A DNA stretch of 64,000 nucleotides from Bacillus_BD sp963787345. GTDB lineage: Bacteria; Bacillota; Bacilli; Bacillales; Cytobacillaceae. Below the pieces are notes generated by a model. That model was not told the origin of the DNA and made no database searches. It saw nothing but the letters and a program-made list of their open reading frames with translations. The DNA lies in the NCBI GenBank assembly GCA_963787345.1, contig CAWBCW010000009.1:20916-84915 (forward strand), in the 5' to 3' direction. The translations under genes were made by a program, and so were the position numbers. Position 1 is the first letter of the stretch; each line of letters opens with the position of its first letter. Positions 43,536 through 51,910 of the stretch are shown piece by piece.

Positions 43536-43940
43536 GTGACGATTACGGTCATAACAAAAACAAATTGTGAATCATCAACTAAAGCAAAAAAATGGTTTGA
43601 AAAAAATAACATTCCCTATCTTGAACGAAATATGATGAAAGATCCGCTAACCATCGGTGAATTGAAAGGCATTCTTCGGTTGACGTTAGAGGGTACTGAT
43701 GATATCTTGGCGACCAAATCCCAAGTATATAAAGAGACTAAAGTAGATGAACTCACATTAAAGGATTTACTTGAACTCATTTATAGACATAGAGAATTAC
43801 TCAGATCTCCTATTATTATGGATAACAAAAAAATGTTGGTTGGGTATAGTCAGGATGAAATACGCCAATTTATCCCACGAGAAACGCGTCAATCTCAGTG
43901 GTTCCATTGGAAGACCCATCATCTACAGTTGGCTGAATGA
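43536..43940 (+). CDS. Spx/ArsC-family regulator with CxxS redox motif
   Basis: The 134-residue protein matches Spx/MgsR along its length: ITVITKTNCESSTKAKKWF, then PYLERNMMKDPLTIGELKGI, LRSPIIMDNKKMLVGYSQDE and FIPRETRQ. Spx binds the RNA polymerase alpha C-terminal domain and switches on thiol-stress genes. In Spx the switch is CxxC, whereas here it is C11-E-S-S14. A one-cysteine protein could still be thiolated, but cannot form the intramolecular disulphide. The start is GTG behind AAAGGAGAA. Confidence 0.85.
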   Translation: MTITVITKTNCESSTKAKKWFEKNNIPYLERNMMKDPLTIGELKGILRLTLEGTDDILATKSQVYKETKVDELTLKDLLELIYRHRELLRSPIIMDNKKMLVGYSQDEIRQFIPRETRQSQWFHWKTHHLQLAE

Positions 43941-43965
43941 AACATGGGGACGGTTCTCGCATTTC
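43939..43965. repeat. REP-like repeat, copy 1
   Basis: GAAACATGGGGACGGTTCTC followed by GCATTTC overlaps the Spx-like stop. The core GGGACGGTTCTC is shared with copies at 45429 and 48024. Such palindromes are typical REP elements mobilised by RAYT transposases. Confidence 0.5.
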
Positions 43966-44207
43966 ACTCCCCTTTCTTCGCTTTTTACGATTAATTTAGT
44001 CATAGATATAAACCGAAAACGGGGGTACATAAATTTTTGAATTATACAATCGTACCCATCCTATCCCCGTGCCCCCCTCCCACATCGCGGGAATTTTAAT
44101 TTATTTCTTCCATACTCTTCATACTGCTCCAACCTTAAGGCCCATTTATGAGGAACTTCTCTTCTATTAAAAATTAGTAACAAACTGTTTATAAGGAGCT
44201 GTTTCCG

Positions 44208-45437
44208 TTGAAAGAATCGTTAGTAAGAACCTGTAAAAGATTATCAGCAACAGCTATGGCATTATCCGTCCTCGTTGCTCCTTTTTCGTATCAAACGGTG
44301 ATAGCTGCCAAGCCGGAGCAGGCAGGAAAACCCGAGGTATCCATAAGGATCCTTGGGACGACAGATATTCACAGTAATCTTTATAACTATGATTATTATA
44401 AGGTTGCTAAAACGCTGGAATTTGGTTTTTCCAAAACGACGACCCTTATCAGGGAAGCGAGAGCAGAAGCGAAAAACACTCTCCTTTTTGACAATGGTGA
44501 CCTGATTCAAGGTAGCCTGCTTGGTTATTATAAAGCAAGAGTGAACAAGCTTGAGGAGGGAGAAGTTCATCCCATCTTTCAAGCAATGAAACCATTAGAC
44601 TATGACGCCGCAACCGTCGGAAACCACGAGTTTAATTATGGACTAGAGTTCCTTGATGAAGTACTGGACGATGCGCCAATGCCTTATGTCAATGCGAATG
44701 TGTATAAGGATGACCACGATTATGATCCCTCCAATGATGAACATTACTTCAAACCTTATACCATTTTAAAGAAAAAAGTAGTAGACGACAGCGGGAAAAC
44801 GCAAGTGATTCATGTAGGCGTAGTCGGTGCTGTTATTCCACAAATCACTGATTGGTATAAAGAACATCTTGCTGGTAAAGTAACTACGAAAGATATTGTA
44901 AAATCCGTACAGGCGCAAATCCCAAAAATGAAAGAAGAAGGTGCTGATTTGATCATTGCCCTCGCCCACACGGGAATTGGCGATGCAAAAGTCACTGAGT
45001 TGGAGGAACATGCTGCCTACGACCTAACAAAGGTAGAAGGCATCGATGCGATTATTTCTGGTCATACCCATTCCACATTCCCAGGAAACGATAGAACTCT
45101 CCCGGGAGTAAATCCGGAAAAAGGGACAATAAATGGGGTTCCTGTTGTCATGCCAGGGAGCTTTGGTAGCCACCTCGGTGTCATTGATTTAACAATGACA
45201 AAAGAAAAAGGAAAATGGGTAGTTACACATTCCCAGTCAGAATTAAGAGCCATCTATGATAAAACAGCGAAAAGAAGCTTAGTCCAGCCTGACCATGAAG
45301 TCTTAAAAGCTGTTAAAGAAGCCCTCGAAGAAACTTTTAATGATGTCAGGAGTACATTGCTTCCCACCCGTTTTCTCCCACAAGGAGAATATAACCTCAT
45401 TTGGCCGTTTGTGGAGCTTTTTTCCAATGAAACGTGA
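44208..45437 (+). CDS. 5'-nucleotidase / 2',3'-cyclic phosphodiesterase family protein, C-terminally truncated
   Basis: This 409-residue secreted protein has a signal peptide (MKESLVRTCKRLSATAMALS, cleavage near VIAA) and the metallophosphatase domain of the CpdB/YfkN family: GTTDIHSNLYNYDYYK, FDNGDLIQGS, TVGNHEFNYG, ALAHTGIG, and SGHTHSTFPG with metal-binding His/Asp. It stops just after the metallophosphatase domain. The tail TLLPTRFLPQGEYNLIWP looks non-native, followed immediately by a REP-like repeat. Normal relatives are much longer, with a nucleotide-binding C-terminal domain. The remaining enzyme may be inactive. GGAGC precedes the TTG start. Confidence 0.8.
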   Translation: MKESLVRTCKRLSATAMALSVLVAPFSYQTVIAAKPEQAGKPEVSIRILGTTDIHSNLYNYDYYKVAKTLEFGFSKTTTLIREARAEAKNTLLFDNGDLIQGSLLGYYKARVNKLEEGEVHPIFQAMKPLDYDAATVGNHEFNYGLEFLDEVLDDAPMPYVNANVYKDDHDYDPSNDEHYFKPYTILKKKVVDDSGKTQVIHVGVVGAVIPQITDWYKEHLAGKVTTKDIVKSVQAQIPKMKEEGADLIIALAHTGIGDAKVTELEEHAAYDLTKVEGIDAIISGHTHSTFPGNDRTLPGVNPEKGTINGVPVVMPGSFGSHLGVIDLTMTKEKGKWVVTHSQSELRAIYDKTAKRSLVQPDHEVLKAVKEALEETFNDVRSTLLPTRFLPQGEYNLIWPFVELFSNET

Positions 45438-45510
45438 AACGCCGGGACGGTTCTCATGTTTCATTTGGTGAAACATGTGGGTGGTTCGAGACTACTGAAA
45501 AGTCCATTTA
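45429..45510. repeat. REP-like repeat, copy 2
   Basis: GTGAAACGCCGGGACGGTTC and following ATGTTTCATTTGGTGAAACA form a palindromic block. The adjacent GGTGGTTCGAGACTACTGAA matches the second half of copy 3 (48024-48056). It sits at the truncated end of the nucleotidase gene. Confidence 0.6.
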
Positions 45511-45519
45511 AAGAGAATA

Positions 45520-45558
45520 GGAGCTAGATCAACTACTATATGTAGATGCTCTAGCTCC
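45520..45558. terminator. Hairpin after the REP-like repeat
   Basis: GGAGCTAGA...TCTAGCTCC with a nested CTACTATATGTAG and a T-run afterwards. Confidence 0.55.
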
Positions 45559-45562
45559 TTTC

Positions 45563-45720
45563 TTAGGCTCTATAAAAAATCCTCACTGCCTGCCTTAGTG
45601 ATAGTCCCTTCAGTCCTTTCACTTTCCTCAATATCTCGTTTCTCTCAGATTTAGGCAAACTCTTAACCTGTGCAATTTCAATCGTTCTAATTTCTTCTTG
45701 ATCTTCAATCAAGCTTGCTC
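45563..45720 (-). pseudogene. RAYT (REP-associated tyrosine transposase) C-terminal remnant
   Basis: About 50 codons read EEIRTIEIAQVKSLPKSERN then EILRKVKGLKGLSLRQAVRI, and end in a stop. This is the terminal helix-turn-helix of RAYT/Y1-type transposases (a motif like SKEERNEILRKLKE...GLSLRQ). The catalytic HUH part is missing. It lies next to the REP-like repeats, which supports the link. The rest of 45721-45826 shows nothing more. Confidence 0.55.
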
Positions 45721-45828
45721 ATCTGATAATCTTTTTTAAAACCATTTTCTGCTTCTTAATAGCATGGTATCTATGGAGATCCAATTCGCCCTGCCGAATT
45801 TGCACAGGGATCACAGGCAAAAAATAGG

Positions 45829-45862
45829 AAAAGACTGCTGGGAATGAGCTCCGCAGTCTTTT
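45829..45862 (-). terminator. Terminator of katE
   Basis: A perfect 10-bp stem AAAAGACTGC/GCAGTCTTTT lies just after the stop. Confidence 0.8.
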
Positions 45863-45891
45863 CATTATCCGTCTTTATCCAATAATTTCGT

Positions 45892-47943
45892 TTAAACGAT
45901 TTGGCGATCCCAGTGACGGTGAGCAGAAATAGCCTTCACAAAGTTCTCTGCAAACTCTCTTATATCGTCTCCAATTACGACGCCAGGACTGTTAATCAAA
46001 TCCCCTGCTTGCAGCCATTTTTTGCCATCGTGTGTGGCACCAATCGGCTTGAAGTGAGAGAATGCCTCGTTAATAAAATAGGTTGCGTTTTGGTTAAACT
46101 TCTTACTTTCAACATTTCCACCAACTGCATAGATGGCATCAAATAATACGGAGTCCCCCGTTAAAAAAGTGTGGTCCACTTCCAGCTCTGTACCATCAGA
46201 ACCTTTGCATATTCCCAACTTATCACTAATGAATTCGACTTGAATGCCTTCTGCTTTTAAAGCTTTCAATACTTTCAATACATCAGCACCGTTAAAACCA
46301 TTGCTAATAATCATACCTACTTTACGTGTTTCAGGGCGTTTCTTTGTATTTTCCTGGCTAAGTGCCGGAGATGATTTCATTACTTCTGAGACTTCCCCTT
46401 GAGGCGGGGTTGCACCGACCTTATGCGCAATAGCCGTTGAGAGCTCTACACTAACGTTAGCAAACATATCAACCACTTGCTGCTGCACATTTTTACTCTT
46501 TACTTTCCCAAGCTCAAAACTAAACGCTTCAATAATGTGCGCTTTTTCAACTTTACTCATACTATTCCAAAACAGACTGGCTTGAGAGAAATGATCTTTA
46601 AAGCTTTCGCTTCGGCTTCGTACCTTTTTGCCTTCTATTTTCTCCTGATAATGAACATACCCGCCTTCTTCTTCACTTGCGGGCATGGGTGTATTTGACG
46701 CTAGTGAATTATTATGGTAACTCACTTGCCCTTTGTTAATCGTTTGACGACCAAGGCCATCACGCTGATTGTTATGGAACGGACAAACAGGTCGATTTAT
46801 TGGCAGCTCATGAAAGTTTGGCCCTCCAAGACGAAGTAATTGCGTATCTGTATAGGAAAATAAGCGGCCCTGAAGTAAAGGATCATTCGTGAAATCTATG
46901 CCCGGTACAACATGACCTGGGTGGAATGCTACTTGCTCCGTTTCAGCAAAAACATTATCAACATTCCGATTCAACGTCATTTTTCCAATAATTTTTACTG
47001 GGACTTCTTCTTCAGGCCATAATTTTGTCGGATCAAGTACATCGAAATCAAACTTAAATTCATCTTCTTCATCGATCATTTGGACACCTAATTCATACTC
47101 GGGAAAATGACCGTTTTCAATCGATTCCCATAAATCACGGCGATGGAAATCAGGATCCTTTCCTGCTATTTTTTGCGCTTCATCCCATACAAGTGAATGA
47201 ACGCCCAATACAGGCTTCCAATGAAACTTTACAAACCGTGCTTTTCCTTGATGATTAACAAAGCGGAAGGCATGCACACCAAACCCTTCCATCATACGAA
47301 AGCTTCGTGGAATCGCACGATCTGACATTTGCCACATGACCGTATGAGCGGCTTCTTGGTTATTCGCTACAAAATCCCAAAATGTGTCGTGAGCCGTTGA
47401 TGCTTGAGGGATCTCATTATGAGGCTCGGGTTTGAGAGCATGTACTAAATCCGGAAATTTAATCGCATCCTGAATGAAAAAAACTGGAATATTATTTCCA
47501 ACTAGATCGTAATTACCTTCTTCGGTATAAAATTTTGTCGCGAAGCCACGGACATCCCGAACGGTCTCAGCGGATCCGCGTGAGCCTGCTACAGTGGAAA
47601 AACGAACAAAAACAGGCGTTTTAACGGATGGATCCTGCAAAAAACTCGCCTTTGTATACTCTTTCATCGATTCATAAACTTCAAACTCACCATGGGCAGC
47701 AAAGCCGCGTGCATGCACAGCCCGCTCTGGAATGCGCTCATGGTCAAAGTGGGTCATCTTTTCACGAAAATGGAAATCTTCCATTAAAGTCGGACCACGT
47801 TCACCTGCTTTTAAGGAAAACTCATCCTCCGAAACCTTTAACCCCTGATTGGTCGTCATTTGTTTGCCTTCATCATTAACCCGGAACTGCTCTAGCTGCT
47901 CATTTTTACTAAACTCATTCACTTTCTTCCCCATTTTGCTCAT
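45892..47943 (-). CDS. katE: Large-subunit catalase (KatE/HPII type)
   Basis: This 683-residue catalase starts at ATG 47943 with GGGGAGGA upstream (an ATG at 47976 lacks a site). The catalytic His is in ERAVHARGFAAHG, the Asn in NNIPVFFIQDAIKFPD, and the haem Tyr in RLFSYTDTQLLRLG. Residues about 550-683 form the DJ-1/GATase-like C-terminal domain of large catalases. It breaks H2O2 to water and oxygen. A perfect sigma-B promoter upstream matches KatE-type catalases of bacilli. REP-like repeats flank it. Confidence 0.95.
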   Translation of the reverse strand: MSKMGKKVNEFSKNEQLEQFRVNDEGKQMTTNQGLKVSEDEFSLKAGERGPTLMEDFHFREKMTHFDHERIPERAVHARGFAAHGEFEVYESMKEYTKASFLQDPSVKTPVFVRFSTVAGSRGSAETVRDVRGFATKFYTEEGNYDLVGNNIPVFFIQDAIKFPDLVHALKPEPHNEIPQASTAHDTFWDFVANNQEAAHTVMWQMSDRAIPRSFRMMEGFGVHAFRFVNHQGKARFVKFHWKPVLGVHSLVWDEAQKIAGKDPDFHRRDLWESIENGHFPEYELGVQMIDEEDEFKFDFDVLDPTKLWPEEEVPVKIIGKMTLNRNVDNVFAETEQVAFHPGHVVPGIDFTNDPLLQGRLFSYTDTQLLRLGGPNFHELPINRPVCPFHNNQRDGLGRQTINKGQVSYHNNSLASNTPMPASEEEGGYVHYQEKIEGKKVRSRSESFKDHFSQASLFWNSMSKVEKAHIIEAFSFELGKVKSKNVQQQVVDMFANVSVELSTAIAHKVGATPPQGEVSEVMKSSPALSQENTKKRPETRKVGMIISNGFNGADVLKVLKALKAEGIQVEFISDKLGICKGSDGTELEVDHTFLTGDSVLFDAIYAVGGNVESKKFNQNATYFINEAFSHFKPIGATHDGKKWLQAGDLINSPGVVIGDDIREFAENFVKAISAHRHWDRQIV

Positions 47944-47993
47944 TACTGTTCCTCCCCATAGGTATTTATTAGGCAAAAACCTTCTATTGTTTC

Positions 47994-48019
47994 ATACCCC
48001 AATAAGGGGTAGATGAAAC
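47994..48019 (-). promoter_or_regulatory. Sigma-B promoter of katE, within a palindrome
   Basis: Minus strand: GTTTCA, 14-nt spacer, GGGTAT. The whole block is close to an inverted repeat (GTTTCATACCCC with GGGGTAGATGAAAC), so a weaker box also reads outward on the plus strand. Confidence 0.8.
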
Positions 48020-48023
48020 ACCC

Positions 48024-48056
48024 GTGAAACGCCGGGGCGGTTCAAGACCACCGAAA
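48024..48056. repeat. REP-like repeat, copy 3
   Basis: GTGAAACGCCGGGGCGGTTC, then AAGACCACCGAAAAAGTCGG. It equals copy 2 with the central palindrome deleted. Confidence 0.55.
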
Positions 48057-48101
48057 AAGTCGGTTTTTTTAACCACTAAGCACAAATTAAGGAGTTTTTT
48101 T

Positions 48102-48150
48102 CTTTTCAAATTTTCGAGTGCTATCATTTTTTTAATCATATTGAATCATT
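48102..48150 (-). mobile_element. Second scrap of the IS1182-type transposase end
   Basis: Minus-strand frame NMIKKMIALENLKR matches the end of the remnant at 19777-19974 (ITEKMMALEN). The DNA is closely similar over about 35 bp. Nothing else of the element remains. Confidence 0.4.
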
Positions 48151-48271
48151 CGTACCTATTCATTGAAGAAGAAAATTTTCTAAATCTATGATTATCGTTA
48201 TTTTCATAGATTGAAAAGATCTAACTAAAGCAAAAAAACCGATAGCAATCACGCTATCAGTCGTTAATCCA

Positions 48272-49483
48272 TTAACTTGCATGAGAATTTTGTTTTACCA
48301 ATGCTGTTTTCTTTCCGTGTACAAAATAGTAAATAATGATCGTTAAAAATACGATTAAAGCCATAGACAGATACATCCCACGAAAACCAAAGATAGGAAC
48401 AATTATCCCAATAATGAGAGGTCCAATTCCAACACCTGCATCCATAGCGATATAAAAGGTTGAAGTGGCAAGACCTATACGATGACGAGGAGATTTATTC
48501 ACAACAATGGCTTGGCTGCAAGAAATCATATTACCGAAACCAAGTGCAATTAATGCACCTGCTAGAAGCAGCATAAAATTAGTATAGGATTGGCTTAAGC
48601 AAACTAAACCGATTGCGTACAACAGTAGTGCTGGATAAATAACAATATTATCCCCTTTTGTATCTAGCAATTTACCGGTAAAGGGTCTAGAGACTAATAG
48701 GAAGAAAGCATAAACAATGAAAAAGATACTAGCTGCACCTGTTAAATTAATCTCGATTGCAAAAGGGTTAATATAGGCTAGAATGCTTGCGAAACCAATT
48801 CCCATTACAAAAATAATACTCGAAATAGGGAGTGCTGATTTTTCAAAGAAATCTTGTAATTTGAAGCCTTTTACCTCTTGAAGTTGATCTTTTGTTAGTT
48901 CGACTTCAGGAATTTCTGCAAATAGCATGACAACAATACTTATTACGGAAAATAGAGTACATACAACGAAGATCATATCAAAGCCGGCATGTTGCGTGAT
49001 AAGAATACCTAGGAAGGGCCCGATTGCGGTTGCAAGTGGCGAGCTTAGAGAATAATAGCTTGTCCCTTCCCCTCTACGCTCAGGAGGAATAATACTCATA
49101 ACAGCTGTAGCCATAACGGTAGAAGCTATACCGAATGCCGCTCCATGTATAAAACGGACGAGTAATAATAAGCTAAAGTGATCTACTGAAAAATAAAGAA
49201 CAGATGCAATTAAAAATAAGGTTAAGCTGCCATAGAGTAATTTCTTACGCCCAATTACATCTATGTATTTCCCGGACACAATACGTAAAAGAAGAGAACC
49301 AATCACGAATATACTGGCCGCAAAACCCGCTTCGGTTTGCGAAGCATTAAATTGTTGAATGGAATAGAGAGTGAGTGTTGTCATCAGTAAGTAAAAGGTT
49401 AGAAACACTAAGAAGGATGTTACGGTAAGAATGATAAAGTCTTTTGTCCATAATTTTGATTTAGTCATTTTCTTTCTTTTCAT
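48272..49483 (-). CDS. MFS efflux transporter (DHA1-type)
   Basis: The 403-residue protein has 12 hydrophobic segments with the MFS loop motif GKYIDVIGRKKLLYGSL and IPPERRGEGTSYY, and VNKSPRHRIGLATS in the second half. It resembles drug and sugar-efflux transporters of bacilli. It is co-transcribed with a MarR regulator, the start overlapping that gene by 23 nt. The substrate is unknown; the regulator probably controls it. Confidence 0.87.
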   Translation of the reverse strand: MKRKKMTKSKLWTKDFIILTVTSFLVFLTFYLLMTTLTLYSIQQFNASQTEAGFAASIFVIGSLLLRIVSGKYIDVIGRKKLLYGSLTLFLIASVLYFSVDHFSLLLLVRFIHGAAFGIASTVMATAVMSIIPPERRGEGTSYYSLSSPLATAIGPFLGILITQHAGFDMIFVVCTLFSVISIVVMLFAEIPEVELTKDQLQEVKGFKLQDFFEKSALPISSIIFVMGIGFASILAYINPFAIEINLTGAASIFFIVYAFFLLVSRPFTGKLLDTKGDNIVIYPALLLYAIGLVCLSQSYTNFMLLLAGALIALGFGNMISCSQAIVVNKSPRHRIGLATSTFYIAMDAGVGIGPLIIGIIVPIFGFRGMYLSMALIVFLTIIIYYFVHGKKTALVKQNSHAS

Positions 49484-49904
49484 CTCCGTTTAAGTTATTC
49501 ATTATTTTAAGTAAGGTCTGAAAAGTAACATCTAACTCTTCATTTGAAATGTTCTTAAAAGCTGTACCTTCAAATACTTCCTTTGTTTCTTGAACTGTAG
49601 ACTGAATCTCGTTACTAGAGTCACTTAAAATAATCCTTCTTTCTCGACTGTCTTTAGAAGGAACTCGAAGGATATAGTTATTTTTTTCTAAATGATTGAC
49701 AGCACGAGTAATGGTCGACTTTTCCACATTTAAATACTTAGCAATATCGACTAATGTAGAAGAATCCTCTTTCTTTAATAGATATTCTATAATTGCTAAT
49801 TGAGCATGGGTCAGCTTATACTCAGCCATGCGTTGATTAAGGTTATTAGTCATCGCTCTTGATACTTGGAAAAATTGATGAACTAACTCTCCTAGATTAA
49901 TCAA
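49461..49904 (-). CDS. MarR-family regulator
   Basis: The 147-residue protein has the MarR winged-helix domain: AEYKLTHAQLAIIEYLLKKE, STLVDIAKYLNVEKSTITRA and wing DSRERRIILSD. It probably represses its own operon with the MFS gene. A symmetrical element lies 21 nt upstream of the start. It has no cysteine, so an OhrR-type thiol switch is excluded. Confidence 0.9.
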   Translation of the reverse strand: MINLGELVHQFFQVSRAMTNNLNQRMAEYKLTHAQLAIIEYLLKKEDSSTLVDIAKYLNVEKSTITRAVNHLEKNNYILRVPSKDSRERRIILSDSSNEIQSTVQETKEVFEGTAFKNISNEELDVTFQTLLKIMNNLNGDEKKEND

Positions 49905-49924
49905 ACTCGTACCTCTTAAAAAAG

Positions 49925-49942
49925 TAGTTGCATACGCAACTA
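49925..49942. promoter_or_regulatory. Operator candidate TAGTTGC-ATAC-GCAACTA
   Basis: A perfect 7-bp inverted repeat with a 4-nt centre lies just upstream of the marR-mfs operon. Size and symmetry are usual for MarR sites (TTGC...GCAA). Confidence 0.6.
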
Positions 49943-50055
49943 TATATTTTTTTATCTATAATGGCAATTTTTTTCGTTTTCTCTGTGACCACCCGAGTTA
50001 TGGCAATATTTGAAGAATCCCCCCCTTCCATTTCATTTAAAAACGGGAGTCTTCT

Positions 50056-50571
50056 GTGGAAAGTGATAAAGGAATGGTCAGCAGCATAATTATTACAAGA
50101 ACGATGGGAGTTGATGACTTGAACCCGTTTGATCCAGAAAAGCTATCTGTGGAATATACCGGTGGGGTTACAGCTACGGAACCCGTTATTCCAAGGCGCT
50201 ACACACTAACCCACTCTGATTTAACTGGAGATCTATTTTTAACTATTGGAATTCATTATGCCTGTGAAAAAGTCACACCGATGAGAGATGAGGTATTGGG
50301 TGAATGGAAGGCAATTGAAAATTCCTTCTATTATTATGTTTATTTATATATCGATCAAGGAGAATACGACCAAAATGCAGCAGCAAAACGCAATGAAATC
50401 TTTAGACGTGAATTACCCCTTGCATTAACAGCAATTCGATACGGGGATCGTTTCTTTTTCAACGCATATCCTTCCTTAGATGAAGCCCCCATCCTTGTTA
50501 CCTTTATGTCGGCTTATCCCCAGTTTAACAGACAGGAGTATTGGGGAACCTTCCAAAGATTTAGCATCTAA
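50056..50571 (+). CDS. Staygreen-family protein
   Basis: The 171-residue protein has the staygreen (SGR) core: NPFDPEKLSVEYTGGV, PRRYTLTHSDLTGDLFLTIG, DEVLGEWKAIENS, AAKRNEIFRRELPLALTAIR, YGDRFFF and SLDEAPILVTFMSAYP. In plants SGR removes magnesium from chlorophyll a. Several bacteria carry homologues, thought to have been exchanged with plants and able to act on chlorophyll in vitro. The start is GTG with CGGGAG upstream. The cellular role in a non-phototroph is unknown. Confidence 0.85.
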   Translation: MESDKGMVSSIIITRTMGVDDLNPFDPEKLSVEYTGGVTATEPVIPRRYTLTHSDLTGDLFLTIGIHYACEKVTPMRDEVLGEWKAIENSFYYYVYLYIDQGEYDQNAAAKRNEIFRRELPLALTAIRYGDRFFFNAYPSLDEAPILVTFMSAYPQFNRQEYWGTFQRFSI

Positions 50572-50683
50572 AAATAAACCTGCTTTCTTCCCTTCCTTTA
50601 ATAGATATCATGGCATGTTTGGTATGTTCAAAATGCGGTTGGATATATTAACAGTATACGTTTTTAGAACAGGGAGGAAAGCA

Positions 50684-51910
50684 ATGAATTTACACTCTGG
50701 AACCTATTATTGGCCGACTACTTTCCCTGATGCTCCATCATACCCAGCATTAGAGGAAGAACGATCTTGTGATGTATTAATCATTGGGGGTGGAAGCTCC
50801 GGTGCACAGTGTGCCTATTATCTAGCTCAAGCTGATTTAGATGTCGTTGTCATTGAAAAATCAACCATTGGCAGTGGCAGTACGAGTACGAATACAGCTC
50901 TTATTCAATACTCCGGCGAAAAAATGTTTACAGATATGATCAACACCTTTGGAGCGGAGTACATCGAAAGGCATTTACAATTATTAAAGGAAGCCATTAA
51001 TGAAATCGAAGCAGCCTCAAAGAATGTCACAATTGATAGTGAATTTTATAGAAGAGATACCCTCTATTCTGCTAGCTGTCCAGAAGACATTGAAAAGCTA
51101 AAAAAAGAATATAACTTTTTAAAGAAACAGAACATGGATCTTGCTTTTTTAACAAAAGAAGAGATTGAGGCCAAATATCCTTTTAGCAGAGATGCTGCGA
51201 TCTATTCCTATAATGATGCAGAAATCAATCCTTACCGATTCACCCATGCCCTATTGGATTACGCTGCAAAGAAGGGAATCCGTATTTATGAGAATACAGA
51301 AATGAACGGTCACCATTACGATGGCGAACAAGGAAGGATGATTGTTTCTACAAAAAATGGCCATTCGATAAAAGCACGCTATGTGATTTTTGCAGCAGGT
51401 TATGAAGGGATGGATATCAAAAAAGAGAAAAAGGCCTCATTTGTCAGTACATATACGATAACAACCAATCCAGTCGAAGATCTATCCCAATGGCATAACC
51501 GGACACTCATTTGGGAAACCGCCCGTCCCTATCTATTTATGCGTACAACGAAGGATAACCGGGTCATCATCGGCGGACTTGATGATAATGCGACATCTCC
51601 CGAAGATCGTGATAGCAAACTGATTCACAAAAAGAATAAACTGATTGAAGAATTTAATAACATGTTTCCTACAATTAAAGTAAAACCTGAATATTACTTA
51701 GCTGCCTTTTATGGAGGCACCGTGGACGGCATTCCGATCATTGGAAAATACGAAGAATATCCTAACAGCTATTTTCTATTTGCCTTCGGTGATAATGGGA
51801 CGGTTTACAGCCAATTACTGTCGAAGATGATTGTCAAGGAGATTGTCGAAGGGAACAGTCCAGATTTGGCACTATACTTAAAGGAACGCCCTTTAAGTTC
51901 GACCCTGTGA
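50684..51910 (+). CDS. FAD-dependent oxidoreductase (DAO family)
   Basis: This 408-residue protein starts at the ATG behind GGGAGG (the frame opens 68 codons earlier within the staygreen gene). Residues 30-60 are the Rossmann FAD site (CDVLIIGGGSSGAQCAYYLA, VVVIEKSTIGSGSTS). The C-terminal part has FAFGDNGTVYSQLLSK, the second FAD-binding glycine motif of glycine-oxidase/sarcosine-oxidase-like enzymes. It oxidises an amine or amino acid, but the substrate is unknown. Confidence 0.85.
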   Translation: MNLHSGTYYWPTTFPDAPSYPALEEERSCDVLIIGGGSSGAQCAYYLAQADLDVVVIEKSTIGSGSTSTNTALIQYSGEKMFTDMINTFGAEYIERHLQLLKEAINEIEAASKNVTIDSEFYRRDTLYSASCPEDIEKLKKEYNFLKKQNMDLAFLTKEEIEAKYPFSRDAAIYSYNDAEINPYRFTHALLDYAAKKGIRIYENTEMNGHHYDGEQGRMIVSTKNGHSIKARYVIFAAGYEGMDIKKEKKASFVSTYTITTNPVEDLSQWHNRTLIWETARPYLFMRTTKDNRVIIGGLDDNATSPEDRDSKLIHKKNKLIEEFNNMFPTIKVKPEYYLAAFYGGTVDGIPIIGKYEEYPNSYFLFAFGDNGTVYSQLLSKMIVKEIVEGNSPDLALYLKERPLSSTL

